Shown here one piece after another: positions 16,065 to 24,245 of a stretch of DNA of 33,179 bases. This DNA is from Bacteroidales bacterium (GTDB lineage Bacteria; Bacteroidota; Bacteroidia; Bacteroidales; CG2-30-32-10): the NCBI GenBank assembly GCA_035353855.1, contig DAOQAK010000046.1:1-33179 (forward strand), in the 5' to 3' direction. The notes under the pieces were generated by a model, which was not told the DNA's origin, ran no database searches, and was given only the letters and a program-made list of their open reading frames with translations. The translations under genes and the position numbers were made by a program. Position 1 is the stretch's first letter. The number at the start of each line of letters is the position of its first letter.

Positions 16065-17336
16065 TTATTTTTTATCCGATTTAAAGAAAGTGGGTTTTAC
16101 GGTAAGCATTACAAATGCCCATGTTCCGTAATAACTGCTGTTGCCGCCAACGATAGGCTCCATCGATTTTTCAGGTCGCATAGCTGAAAATCCAAACATT
16201 AATGATGCTTCTTTATTAAAGTCATATTTACATGACAGGTCAGCTTCAGCGCCAAGTTTTTTGTCAATAGGTTCGGTATTTATGATGTAATTATTTTGTA
16301 ACAGGAAATAATGAAAGTCAGCGCGGGTTTGCCATTTTTCATTCCATTTGTAAATGAAATCAATATAACCGTCAACCAGACCGGGTCCTTTTTTCTGTTT
16401 TAATAAACTTGAAAAATATTCCATGTTCCCGTTAAAGCTATGTCCTGAGCCGTAAAGCATATTAAAGGAATTACTTTTTTTATTTGCTGTATCTTTTGCA
16501 TCGTTACCGGAAACATAATCAATCCCTATGATGGTGTTTAGTTTTTCAGTTAAAAAATATGAAAAGTCAGCATTCCAATAATAAGCTGCTATTTGCTGTC
16601 CGCTTTGTAATCGCCCTGTTTGATAAAATGCCCTGAGTATTGCAGCATATTTATTTTCTTTCTTGTATTCTGCAATTCCGCCCACAGTGCCGCGAATATA
16701 AGTAGTATTGGTGGTGTTTTCTTTTTGATACCCATCAGCAATATCAAATGTGGAAATTTTAAAATGCTCAGTCAGCTTTTTTGATATCCATAAAATATTT
16801 AAAGTTTTATAAGTGCTTGTCATATCTGAGTAATTGGTCCCAAAATTATTTTCCGCCTTCTGATTGAAAGCGCTTGTGAATTCAATTTGCAGATCGGAAT
16901 TTTTATATTTCAGTAATGCTGCATTATGTGTTATTCCCATTTGATTCCAGCCCCAGCTGTCGATCAGCCTTCTGTTGTCATATGTCAGTTCCTGTTTTCC
17001 TAGTCTTATTGATAAACTGTCGCAGAGCGGAATTTCAGCCCATGCTTCATTTAAACCTATTGATGGAATATCGGTTTTTAATTGTTCATCACCCCAGACA
17101 TGTACATCGTAAAATGAAATTTTTGCACTAATTTTTTCAGCTTTATAAAAGTAATTTAACCGGGTTCGCTGGCTTACAAAAAACGCAGGAGTAATATCAT
17201 CATCGGGTAAAGTTTTAAAACCTTTCCTGAATTCAGCTCTTGGCCTTATTTCGCCGGTTAGTGTGAATTGTGCATAACTGCTTATCCCTATCATTAATAA
17301 AATAATGGTAACAAATAGTTTATTATTCTTTTTCAT
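16065..17336 (-). CDS. Alginate-export-type outer-membrane porin
   Basis: A 423-residue outer-membrane protein with signal peptide MKKNNKLFVTIILLMIGISSYAQ. The mature part starts FTLTGEIRPRAEFRKGF and continues QRTRLNYFYKAEKISAKISFYDVHVWGD and LGKQELTYDNRRLIDSWGWNQMG. This is the signature region of the alginate-export (AlgE-like) barrel family. The rest alternates aromatic/charged residues in beta-hairpin fashion. Family members let large or anionic sugars cross the outer membrane; many Bacteroidota homologues have no known substrate, and no alginate-synthesis genes are nearby. It lies downstream of the Rrf2 regulator and ahead of the polytopic membrane protein. Confidence 0.8.
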   Translation of the reverse strand: MKKNNKLFVTIILLMIGISSYAQFTLTGEIRPRAEFRKGFKTLPDDDITPAFFVSQRTRLNYFYKAEKISAKISFYDVHVWGDEQLKTDIPSIGLNEAWAEIPLCDSLSIRLGKQELTYDNRRLIDSWGWNQMGITHNAALLKYKNSDLQIEFTSAFNQKAENNFGTNYSDMTSTYKTLNILWISKKLTEHFKISTFDIADGYQKENTTNTTYIRGTVGGIAEYKKENKYAAILRAFYQTGRLQSGQQIAAYYWNADFSYFLTEKLNTIIGIDYVSGNDAKDTANKKSNSFNMLYGSGHSFNGNMEYFSSLLKQKKGPGLVDGYIDFIYKWNEKWQTRADFHYFLLQNNYIINTEPIDKKLGAEADLSCKYDFNKEASLMFGFSAMRPEKSMEPIVGGNSSYYGTWAFVMLTVKPTFFKSDKK

Positions 17337-17357
17337 CTATATATTTTTTAATGTAAG

Positions 17358-17366
17358 CAAAGATTA
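17358..17366 (-). promoter_or_regulatory. Imperfect -7 element ahead of the porin gene
   Basis: On the minus strand this reads TAATCTTTG, which has one base more than TAnnTTTG. It lies about 22 bases ahead of the start. It is in a suitable place but is not a full match. Confidence 0.3.
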
Positions 17367-17408
17367 GAAAGTAATTTTAATTGAATGTTAGGTTAATGTT
17401 AAATTATT

Positions 17409-17501
17409 TATACAGAATCTTAGCAAATTTGTAAAACAAAATGTGCTTAGATTCTGTTATACCGATAGGGATTTATTGCAATTCATTTCCGTATCGGTAT
17501 A
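17409..17501 (-). repeat. Twin-hairpin repeat, copy C
   Basis: Read on the minus strand, this starts TATACCGATACGG and ends CTGTATA. The first hairpin pairs TATACCGATACGGA with its near-complement ending CCCTATCGGTATA. The second pairs ACAGAATCT with AGATTCTGT. The layout matches copies A (26067-26169) and B (32957-33058), but the second stem has a different, fully compensated sequence. It begins inside the Rrf2 gene and covers its stop codon. Confidence 0.72.
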
Positions 17502-17899
17502 ATAACGTCAGCAAATGTGATGTTCTCCAGTTTTTCAGAAACATAATTTCTTATGTCAACAAAAATTTTCAGTAATTTTTTATGTTGTTCTATAGGTGTG
17601 TTCTCATAAAAATATTTGCTGGCTGATTCAACTGGGGCAAGCGGTCCATCAAGAAGCCGTATTATTTCAGCAAGTGTAATTTTTTGAGGAGGCTTGGTAA
17701 GTTTATATCCTCCTTCAGAACCTTTTTTGCTTTTTACATATCCTGAATTCTTTAGCGTTATTAATATTTGTTCAAGAAATTTTTTTGGTATTGACCAACG
17801 TTCGGAAATATCTATAATCTTAACATAGTCTTTTCCGTATTGCTGAGAAAGATGAACCAATGCAAGACATGCATATTCACTTTTTTTTGTAAGTTTCAT
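17483..17899 (-). CDS. Rrf2-family transcriptional regulator
   Basis: A 138-residue winged-helix DNA-binding protein. It starts MKLTKKSEYACLALVHLSQQ and continues IDISERWSIPKKFLEQILITLKNSGYVKSKKGSEGGYKLTKPP, the classic Rrf2 helix-turn-helix and wing with the GGY motif. The three clustered cysteines that bind an Fe-S cluster in IscR are absent, since the only Cys is in the first helix. It is therefore more like the CymR type and unlikely to sense iron-sulfur status that way. The last six codons (IIPIRK) lie inside a dispersed hairpin repeat. It may regulate the porin gene downstream, which is inference from position. Confidence 0.9.
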   Translation of the reverse strand: MKLTKKSEYACLALVHLSQQYGKDYVKIIDISERWSIPKKFLEQILITLKNSGYVKSKKGSEGGYKLTKPPQKITLAEIIRLLDGPLAPVESASKYFYENTPIEQHKKLLKIFVDIRNYVSEKLENITFADVIIPIRK

Positions 17900-17921
17900 T
17901 GAACTTTTTTATGGGTTAATG

Positions 17922-17929
17922 CAAACATA
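17922..17929 (-). promoter_or_regulatory. -7 element for the Rrf2 gene
   Basis: On the minus strand this reads TATGTTTG (TAnnTTTG), 22 bases ahead of the Rrf2 start. No -33 match was seen. Confidence 0.5.
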
Positions 17930-17994
17930 TAAATATTTTTTATGAGAAAATAATAAATTGTCGATAAAATTTATAGAGTTTATATACAATAACA

Positions 17995-18131
17995 GTTCGG
18001 TAATTTATTTATGCAAGGACTAAAGTCCTTTATAAATGTAGGTTTCAAAATAGCCCCGACCTTAAGGTCGGGGCTATTAAAACTCAATAAAATTGGGCTT
18101 TAGCCCAAAAATTAATAAAAAATTACCGAAC
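17995..18131. repeat. Array of three palindromes between 11-bp inverted repeats
   Basis: GTTCGGTAATT (17995-18005) and AATTACCGAAC (18121-18131) enclose three hairpins. They are AAGGAC-TAAA-GTCCTT (18015-18030), a perfect 30-base palindrome centred on CCTTAAGG (18049-18078), and TTGGGC-TTTA-GCCCAA (18093-18108). No coding capacity is seen. The layout fits a small non-autonomous element or a REP-like cluster. It occupies the divergent gap between the Rrf2 gene and the serine hydrolase gene. No clear target duplication was found. Confidence 0.7.
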
Positions 18132-18165
18132 GGTTGATACAATGTTCCAAAACATATTAAATGTA

Positions 18166-18173
18166 TATATTTG
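18166..18173 (+). promoter_or_regulatory. -7 element for the secreted serine hydrolase
   Basis: TATATTTG fits TAnnTTTG and lies 21 bases before ATG 18195. It overlaps an in-frame TTG start at 18171, which favours the later ATG. Confidence 0.55.
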
Positions 18174-18194
18174 TTTTCACTATCAGCACAAAAT

Positions 18195-19733
18195 ATGAAG
18201 AGGTTTTTATCATTAAATATTATTGCATTTATTTTAATAAATCATTCGGTTTCTCAAAACATAAAACAAGAATTGAACGATGTTTTCTGTAACCGTCAAT
18301 TGATGGGTATGACTGCATTAGCGGTATGCAATGATTCCATAATTTTTTCGGAAAATATCGGAACAGCAGATTACATCAGGAACATTCCTGTAACCGACAG
18401 CACTTTATTTCGCGTGGCTTCAATATCAAAGACTGTAACTGCTACAGCTTTTATGATTTTATATGAAAAAGGATTGGTTAAACTGGATGAGGATATTGGG
18501 AATATTCTTGGATATTCTGTTCGGAATCCTGATTATCCTGATGTGGCCATCACACCACGTATGTTGCTTTCGCATACTTCCGGAATACAAGACGGAACGG
18601 GCTACTCGGGTTTTATTACCGATACATATCGTGAAAAAGTACCACCTAAAATAATATCACTATTATCTGATACAGGAAAATATTTTTCTGCTGATATATG
18701 GCAGAAACATTCACCTGGAACTTATTTTTCTTATTGCAATTTAAATTTCGGAATTGTTGCAACTATTATTGAAAAAATTTCAGGAGTGCGTTTTGATATT
18801 TTCTGTAAAAAAAATATTTTCGATCCGCTTGGTATGACTGCATCGTATAAAGTTCAGGATTTTTCAAATATTAATAATGTAGCTGTGCTTTATCGGATGA
18901 ATAATGGTGTATGGCAACCGCAGGCCGATAATTATCAGGGTGTGAAACCAGATGCACGCGATTTGTCAACATATATTGCAGGTGATAACGGAGTGATTTT
19001 TGGTCCGCAGGGTGGATTAAAAATAAATGCAAAAAGTCTTGCAGTGTTTATGATGATGCATATGAATGGCGGGATTTATAAAGGAATCCGGATTCTTAAT
19101 CCATCAACAATAAAACTAATGCATAGTCCGGAATGGTTATATAACGGGAAAAACGGTGATAATTATTTTAATTTATTCAGAAGCTGGGGATATGGTTTTC
19201 ATTTAGTAAATAATTCGGAGAATGGCGATATTGCGGTAAATGGTTATAAGATGCTGGGGCATTATGGCGAATCGTATGGAATGCTGGGTGATATGTATTT
19301 TAATGAAGAAAATAAATTTGGAATCATTTTTATTACCAATGGAAGTAAAGCTCCTTATGAAGAAAGCGTAAATACAGCTTTTTATGCTGTTGAAGCAGAT
19401 GTGTTTTCTGTTTTAAACAAATATGAAATTCAACCCTGTTTGCATTCAGATAACATCTTGTATGCAATGAATGATTATGATGATGTCTCGAAAAATGAAA
19501 AATCAAAAAGAAAAAATATCCGTTTTTATCTACCGGAAGAAGGAAATGTAAAATGTGAAATTTATAATGTATTTGGGTTAAAGGTGAGCGCTCAGCAGTT
19601 TTATTTTAATTCCTATGGTCGTAAGCAAATTAGCATAAATACTTCAGGATTATCAGATGGCATTTATTTTTGTAATATCAATGCAAAGGGTAACAGCCGC
19701 AAATTTAGTTTTTCTATAACCGGGGGTGATTAG
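18195..19733 (+). CDS. Secreted class C beta-lactamase-fold serine hydrolase with type IX sorting domain
   Basis: A 512-residue exported enzyme. The signal peptide MKRFLSLNIIAFILINHSVS is followed by a serine beta-lactamase/esterase-fold domain. The nucleophile motif is SISK (Ser76-Lys79), the second motif YCN (Tyr180-Asn182), and the third site MLGHYGESYG (HxG type). The last ~85 residues (e.g. CEIYNVFGLKVSAQQFYF and GLSDGIYFCNINAKGNSRKF) are a type IX secretion C-terminal domain. The protein should therefore cross the outer membrane and be released or anchored at the surface. The substrate is unknown: the HxG motif is typical of esterases and D-peptide hydrolases as much as of beta-lactamases. 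The gene lies directly ahead of porQ. Confidence 0.88.
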   Translation: MKRFLSLNIIAFILINHSVSQNIKQELNDVFCNRQLMGMTALAVCNDSIIFSENIGTADYIRNIPVTDSTLFRVASISKTVTATAFMILYEKGLVKLDEDIGNILGYSVRNPDYPDVAITPRMLLSHTSGIQDGTGYSGFITDTYREKVPPKIISLLSDTGKYFSADIWQKHSPGTYFSYCNLNFGIVATIIEKISGVRFDIFCKKNIFDPLGMTASYKVQDFSNINNVAVLYRMNNGVWQPQADNYQGVKPDARDLSTYIAGDNGVIFGPQGGLKINAKSLAVFMMMHMNGGIYKGIRILNPSTIKLMHSPEWLYNGKNGDNYFNLFRSWGYGFHLVNNSENGDIAVNGYKMLGHYGESYGMLGDMYFNEENKFGIIFITNGSKAPYEESVNTAFYAVEADVFSVLNKYEIQPCLHSDNILYAMNDYDDVSKNEKSKRKNIRFYLPEEGNVKCEIYNVFGLKVSAQQFYFNSYGRKQISINTSGLSDGIYFCNINAKGNSRKFSFSITGGD

Positions 19734-19783
19734 TTTTTTTTACCAAAAACATAATAATAAGGCATATGTATCGTTTATTTCAA

Positions 19784-19791
19784 TATTTTTG
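19784..19791 (+). promoter_or_regulatory. -7 element for porQ-ispH run
   Basis: TATTTTTG fits TAnnTTTG, 16 bases ahead of the porQ start. The surrounding AT-rich sequence raises the chance of a random match. Confidence 0.4.
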
Positions 19792-19807
19792 TTTTAAATT
19801 ATAAGCA

Positions 19808-20854
19808 ATGCAAAAACACGCTATTATTTTAGTTTTATTCGTTTTAATTTCTTCCTGTTTGTTTTCACAGATTGGCGGAAGTTATACCTATGCATTTTTA
19901 AATCTTCCGAACTCCGCACGAATTGCGGGAATGGGAGGAAATGTAAATGCAATAAAAGATAACGATATTTCTCTTGCTCTTGTAAATCCTTCGCTTATCA
20001 CATCTAAAATGAATAATCAAATTGCATTAAGCTTTGTTGATTATTTTTCCGATATAAATTACGGCTTTGCATCTTATGCTCATGATTTTAAAAAAGTAGG
20101 AACGTTTGATGCTTCTTTACAGTTTATTAATTATGGGAAATTTACTACTGCTGATGAAACCGGTGTTACCTATGGTGAATTTACTGCAGGAGAATATTGT
20201 TTTAATATCGGGTGGGGAAGGCAGCTGGATTCTTCATTCTCAATTGGCGCTAATCTTAAAAATATTTATTCTCATTATGATGAATACACGTCATACGGGA
20301 TTGCTGTTGATGTTGGCGGTACTTTTTCGAGAAAAAATTTTGCAGCTACATTACTGGCATTGAATATTGGCAGACAGATAAAATATTTTACTGATGGAAA
20401 TGATGAACCTTTGCCTTTTGAGATACAAGCAGGTATTTCCCAAAAATTAGCACGCACTCCATTTCGTTATTCTGTAGTGTTGAGAAACCTGCAAAAATTT
20501 GATTTAACTTATACCGATCCGAATAATCCGGAACCTACTGTTGATGCATTAACCGGCGAACCCTTGCCCGAAAAAAAGTTCGGAAAATTTATGGATAAAT
20601 GTATGAGGCATGTGGTTGTTGGAGGAGAACTAACTCCATCGAAAAATTTTTCGATACGCCTGGGATATAATTATCAACGCAGAAAAGAATTGAAGGTGGA
20701 TTCAAAAACAGGAACCGTTGGTTTCTGCTGGGGATTTGGTTTCCGTGTTAAACAGTTTCATTTTAATTATGCACGCGCAGCATATCATCTTGTAGGCTCG
20801 CCCAATCATATTACCATTTCTACAAATCTTTCGGATATCTTCAAAGGTAAATAA
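19808..20854 (+). CDS. porQ: Type IX secretion system protein PorQ
   Basis: A 348-residue outer-membrane protein with signal peptide MQKHAIILVLFVLISSCLFSQ. The mature start GGSYTYAFLNLPNSARIAGMGGN is the PorQ signature. The barrel resembles the FadL/PorV group, with repeated amphipathic strands such as SFVDYFSDINYGFASYAHDF and FSIRLGYNYQRRKEL. PorQ works with PorV, PorU and PorZ in the surface complex that removes C-terminal sorting domains and attaches cargo to anionic lipopolysaccharide. Cargo genes flank it in this window (18195 and 24246). The stop is only three bases ahead of ispH. Elsewhere in the phylum cmk often sits between them; it is absent here. Confidence 0.9.
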   Translation: MQKHAIILVLFVLISSCLFSQIGGSYTYAFLNLPNSARIAGMGGNVNAIKDNDISLALVNPSLITSKMNNQIALSFVDYFSDINYGFASYAHDFKKVGTFDASLQFINYGKFTTADETGVTYGEFTAGEYCFNIGWGRQLDSSFSIGANLKNIYSHYDEYTSYGIAVDVGGTFSRKNFAATLLALNIGRQIKYFTDGNDEPLPFEIQAGISQKLARTPFRYSVVLRNLQKFDLTYTDPNNPEPTVDALTGEPLPEKKFGKFMDKCMRHVVVGGELTPSKNFSIRLGYNYQRRKELKVDSKTGTVGFCWGFGFRVKQFHFNYARAAYHLVGSPNHITISTNLSDIFKGK

Positions 20855-20857
20855 ACA

Positions 20858-21730
20858 ATGAAGGTGCATGTTGATCCCAATTCAGGTTTTTGCTTTGGTG
20901 TTGTGTTTGCCATAATGATGGCCGAAGAAGAACTTGAAAAATCAGGATTGTTATATTGCCTGGGCGATATTGTTCATAATAACAGGGAAGTTGAAAGGCT
21001 TGCATCAAAAGGATTGATAATAATCAATCATGATGAATTAAAGAATATTAAAAATTCAAAAGTGCTGATTCGTGCACATGGAGAGCCTCCTGAAACATAT
21101 AAGATTGCGCTGGAAAATAATCTTGAACTTCTTGATGCTTCCTGTCCGGTAGTATTAAAATTACAAAACCGTATTCGCATTGGTGCCGAGGAAATGCAAA
21201 AAAAGAATGGACAGATTGTGATTTATGGAAAAGAAGGTCATGCAGAGGTAAATGGATTGGTGGGACAAATATCCGGAAATGCAATCATTGTAAATAATGA
21301 ATCCGATCTTGATAAAATTGATTATTCCAAACCTGTTCGTTTTTATTCTCAAACCACACAACCTACAGAAGGATTTAAAGAAATGATCGATGGAATAACA
21401 GAGCGATTTAAAAAATCAGGAAACCTTCAGCCCGATTTTATTCCTTACAATACTATTTGCAGCCAGGTATCGCACAAAGAACCCCGACTGAAAAAATTCG
21501 CTAAAGAACATGATGTGGTGATTTTTGTAAGCGGAAGAAAAAGTTCCAATGGATTATTTCTATATAACCTTTGTTTATCCATAAACCCGAAAACATATTT
21601 TATTTCTGAAAAAAGTGAATTAAAAAAAGAGTGGTTCGAAAATGCAGAATCGGCAGGTGTTTGCGGGGCTACTTCAACGCCAATGTGGCTGATGGAAGAA
21701 GTTGCTGAAGAAATCAATAAAATGAAATAA
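20858..21730 (+). CDS. ispH: 4-hydroxy-3-methylbut-2-enyl diphosphate reductase
   Basis: A 290-residue cytoplasmic [4Fe-4S] enzyme, the last step of the MEP isoprenoid pathway, giving IPP and DMAPP. Cluster cysteines are visible in GFCFGV (Cys12), DASCPVV and, by position, NTICSQVSHKEPR. Substrate-binding histidines are in DIVHNNREVE and IRAHGEPPE, and EGHAEVNG and QTTQPTEGF follow. The C-terminal GVCGATSTPMWLMEEV is the usual end block. Length is normal and no key residue is missing. It is followed with no gap by the YdcF-type gene (stop codon then ATG). Confidence 0.95.
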   Translation: MKVHVDPNSGFCFGVVFAIMMAEEELEKSGLLYCLGDIVHNNREVERLASKGLIIINHDELKNIKNSKVLIRAHGEPPETYKIALENNLELLDASCPVVLKLQNRIRIGAEEMQKKNGQIVIYGKEGHAEVNGLVGQISGNAIIVNNESDLDKIDYSKPVRFYSQTTQPTEGFKEMIDGITERFKKSGNLQPDFIPYNTICSQVSHKEPRLKKFAKEHDVVIFVSGRKSSNGLFLYNLCLSINPKTYFISEKSELKKEWFENAESAGVCGATSTPMWLMEEVAEEINKMK

Positions 21731-22498
21731 ATGTTTTTTGTTATTTCAAAAATATTATCCGTTTTGCTTACTCCATTTTTATGGATACTTATTTTATTTG
21801 TGCTGGCATTGCTGGTAAGAAATAAAAAATGGTCGCGAAGGTTTTTGATATATGGTGTTGTAGCATTTTTATTTTTTTCCAATACATTTATTGTTGATGA
21901 GTTGACACACTTGTGGGAATATCCTTTAACGGAAGATTCAAAACTTAAGGAATCATATGATGTGGGAATTATTCTTGGCGGGGGCATGGTTACTATAGAT
22001 ACAGATTACGATCGCATGACTTTCCGAAATAATACAGATAGAATGTTGCAGGCATTGCGATTATATAAAGAAGGCAGGATAAAGAAATTTTTATTTTCCA
22101 GTGGTGCAGGCAGCCTGGTTTATCGTGATATGCTGGAGTCGGCATTATTAAAACGCTACATGAAAATAATCGAAATTCCCGATAGCGTTATTCTGGTAGA
22201 TTCCGTTTCCGATAATACTCATGAAAATGCTGTTAATACTGCTGAAATCCTAAAAAAGAATCATCTTCATGATAATTGTTTACTTATCACTTCTTCCATG
22301 CATATGCGCAGGGCTGTTGGCTGTTTCAAAAAAGAGAACATCGAAGTTACTCCATATAGTGTTTGCTTAATTACCGGGAAACGAAAATGGGACATTGGAC
22401 ATTTGCTGATACCAAATATTGAAGCTATAACCCGCTGGGATCAGCTGATACATGAAGTTGCCGGTTATGTGATTTATGCTATTAATGGATACTTGTAA
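21731..22498 (+). CDS. YdcF/ElyC-type DUF218 membrane protein
   Basis: A 255-residue protein with two N-terminal membrane segments (about 5-28 and 36-55) and a DUF218 domain starting YDVGIILGGGMV (about 75-86). The domain continues with RMLQALRLYKEGRIKKFLFSSGAG, SDNTHENAVNTAEIL and LLITSSMHMRRAVGCFKK, all family blocks. In E. coli, ElyC and SanA of this superfamily affect envelope integrity and lipid-carrier use. A link with the isoprenoid gene upstream and the Ste24 protease downstream is plausible but unproven. It overlaps or nearly abuts the next gene. Confidence 0.85.
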   Translation: MFFVISKILSVLLTPFLWILILFVLALLVRNKKWSRRFLIYGVVAFLFFSNTFIVDELTHLWEYPLTEDSKLKESYDVGIILGGGMVTIDTDYDRMTFRNNTDRMLQALRLYKEGRIKKFLFSSGAGSLVYRDMLESALLKRYMKIIEIPDSVILVDSVSDNTHENAVNTAEILKKNHLHDNCLLITSSMHMRRAVGCFKKENIEVTPYSVCLITGKRKWDIGHLLIPNIEAITRWDQLIHEVAGYVIYAINGYL

Positions 22499-22508
22499 TT
22501 TATTTTAT

Positions 22509-23741
22509 ATGGCTTTTATACTATTTATTATTATTGTAACTATTGTCATCTCTGATTTTATCTTTGATCGTGTTCTTGATTATTTGAACAGTAAATATTG
22601 GAGTAATGTTTTGCCGGAAGAATTAAAGGGGATTTATGATGCGGAGAAATACATGAAGTCGCAGAATTATGAAAAAACAAATCATCGTTTTTCATTGATC
22701 ACGTCATCGTTTTCATTTGTTTTAATGCTTGGAATGTTGTTATTTGGCGGCTTTGCTTTTGTTGACCGTATTGCACGAAGCTTATCTGGTAATAATATAT
22801 TGATTGCACTTCTGTTTTTTGGAATCATCGGTTTTGCATTTGATTTGATTTCATTGCCTTTTCAAATATATTCACAGTTTGTGATTGAAGAAAAATTTGG
22901 TTTCAACAAAACAACTTACAAGACTTTTATTTTTGATAAAATAAAAACATATTTACTTGCTGCCATTATTGGCGGGGGATTATTTGCTCTTATTATTTTT
23001 ATTTATGAAAATACCGGTGAATATTTCTGGATCATAACATGGGCGGTTATTACAGCGTTTGCGATTTTTATAAATATGTTTTATTCAACACTCATTGTTC
23101 CTTTGTTTAATAAGCAAAAACCTCTTGAAGAAGGCGCTTTGAAAAATGCTATAAACGAATTTTCTGTAAAGGTTGGATTTAAACTTTCTAATATTTATGT
23201 TATTGATGGTTCAAAGCGTTCAGCGAAAGCCAATGCATATTTCAGCGGACTGGGTGCAAAAAAACGGATTGTACTTTATGATACGTTAATACAGAATCAT
23301 ACTGTTGAAGAGCTTGTAGCAGTTCTGGCTCATGAAATAGGACATTACAAAAAGAAACATACGCTACAGGGCCTGTTGATGGGGATTGTACAATCGGGAT
23401 TGCTGTTGTATATTTTGTCGTTGTTTATTGGAAACCCGGTTCTTTCGGAAGCATTAGGTGCAAAGCAGGGGAGTTTTCATATGGGGATAACAGCTTTCGG
23501 AATGTTATACGGACCTTTTTCACTTGTTCTTGGTTTATTTATGAATGCTTTGTCGCGACATAATGAATACCAGGCCGACCGCTTTGCTGCTGAGAAATAT
23601 AATGCAAAATCATTGAAGGATGCATTAATAAAACTTTCGGTTGATAACCTTTCCAATTTACGTCCACATCCGGTTTACGTAAAGTTCCATTATTCCCATC
23701 CTCCGTTGTTGCAAAGGTTGAAGGCGTTGGATAAGGTTTAG
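22509..23741 (+). CDS. M48 family (Ste24-like) membrane metalloprotease
   Basis: A polytopic zinc protease of about 410 residues. The HEIGH motif is in AHEIGHYKKKH, and the third zinc ligand is in EYQADRFAAEKY. Six or seven hydrophobic segments and the N-terminal pattern EYMKSQNY-type region (KYMKSQNYEKTNHRFSL) are typical of CAAX prenyl protease 1 homologues. I prefer ATG 22509, ten bases after the upstream stop. In-frame ATGs at 22476 and 22485 would overlap the YdcF-type gene and place polar residues ahead of the first membrane helix. In bacteria the family serves membrane-protein quality control rather than CAAX processing. Confidence 0.92.
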   Translation: MAFILFIIIVTIVISDFIFDRVLDYLNSKYWSNVLPEELKGIYDAEKYMKSQNYEKTNHRFSLITSSFSFVLMLGMLLFGGFAFVDRIARSLSGNNILIALLFFGIIGFAFDLISLPFQIYSQFVIEEKFGFNKTTYKTFIFDKIKTYLLAAIIGGGLFALIIFIYENTGEYFWIITWAVITAFAIFINMFYSTLIVPLFNKQKPLEEGALKNAINEFSVKVGFKLSNIYVIDGSKRSAKANAYFSGLGAKKRIVLYDTLIQNHTVEELVAVLAHEIGHYKKKHTLQGLLMGIVQSGLLLYILSLFIGNPVLSEALGAKQGSFHMGITAFGMLYGPFSLVLGLFMNALSRHNEYQADRFAAEKYNAKSLKDALIKLSVDNLSNLRPHPVYVKFHYSHPPLLQRLKALDKV

Positions 23742-23759
23742 GAAAATATAAATCTTCGA

Positions 23760-24125
23760 TTAATTTTGCTTTTCAAAAACTTTTTTATTTTTTACAGCTC
23801 TAATAATTAATAAAGTTATTACTGTTATCCATCCTATAGGATAGGGTAGTATGAGAGTTCCCCACCACCATGATAATGTTGATGTTCCTCCGAATCCACC
23901 AAGTGACGAAAAATAAAACAGGAAAAACACACCAATAACAATCATTATAAATGATGACAGGAAAATTTTACGATGACTATCTTTTGTAATGTATGTTGAT
24001 AATACTAAAAGTGCATTGCCGGTTGCTATCAAAACAGAGCCTTCTAAAGGATCTATGGTCCCAATTATTATGGCTACAATACCAGTTATATAAACAACTC
24101 TGGTCCATTTATTTTTTTCTTTCAT
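23760..24125 (-). CDS. Small four-span membrane protein
   Basis: A 121-residue protein with four predicted membrane segments: VVYITGIVAIIIGTI, GSVLIATGNALLVLSTYI, IFLSSFIMIVIGVFFLFYF and LPYPIGWITVITLLIIRAV. The loop GGFGGTSTLSWWWG is distinctive. I do not know a function. The start MKEKNKWTRVV (ATG at 24125) is chosen because the longer reading to 24212 would run through the terminator hairpin at 24194-24228 and adds a non-membrane-like leader. It is convergent with the M48 protease gene, 18 bases away. Confidence 0.68.
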   Translation of the reverse strand: MKEKNKWTRVVYITGIVAIIIGTIDPLEGSVLIATGNALLVLSTYITKDSHRKIFLSSFIMIVIGVFFLFYFSSLGGFGGTSTLSWWWGTLILPYPIGWITVITLLIIRAVKNKKVFEKQN

Positions 24126-24193
24126 TTGCTTTTCAAAAATAAAATTGTTTATCAAATATAAGTATTCCTGGCATAAGGCATTATGGCAAAATA

Positions 24194-24228
24194 AAAAAAA
24201 CGCATGAGTCAACCCATGCGTTTTTTTA
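24194..24228 (-). terminator. Intrinsic terminator of the PPAD-like gene
   Basis: ACGCATG (24201-24207) pairs with CATGCGT (24216-24222), flanked by seven A's on one side and seven T's on the other, so it can act on either strand. It lies about 17 bases past the stop of the minus-strand deiminase gene. Confidence 0.85.
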
Positions 24229-24245
24229 TTAGAAAGTATGATTGA

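Noticed and set aside
17409..17501. Twin-hairpin copy C as a simple intrinsic terminator for the Rrf2 gene
   Set aside because: There is no T-tract after either stem, and the same two-hairpin layout occurs at two unrelated sites that are not gene ends.
18171..18194. TTG start for the secreted serine hydrolase
   Set aside because: It overlaps the -7 promoter box; ATG 18195 starts a good signal peptide.
24126..24212. Upstream extension of the small membrane protein gene
   Set aside because: It would run through the terminator hairpin of the neighbouring gene, and the added residues do not look like part of the protein. The ATG at 24125 gives a natural start.
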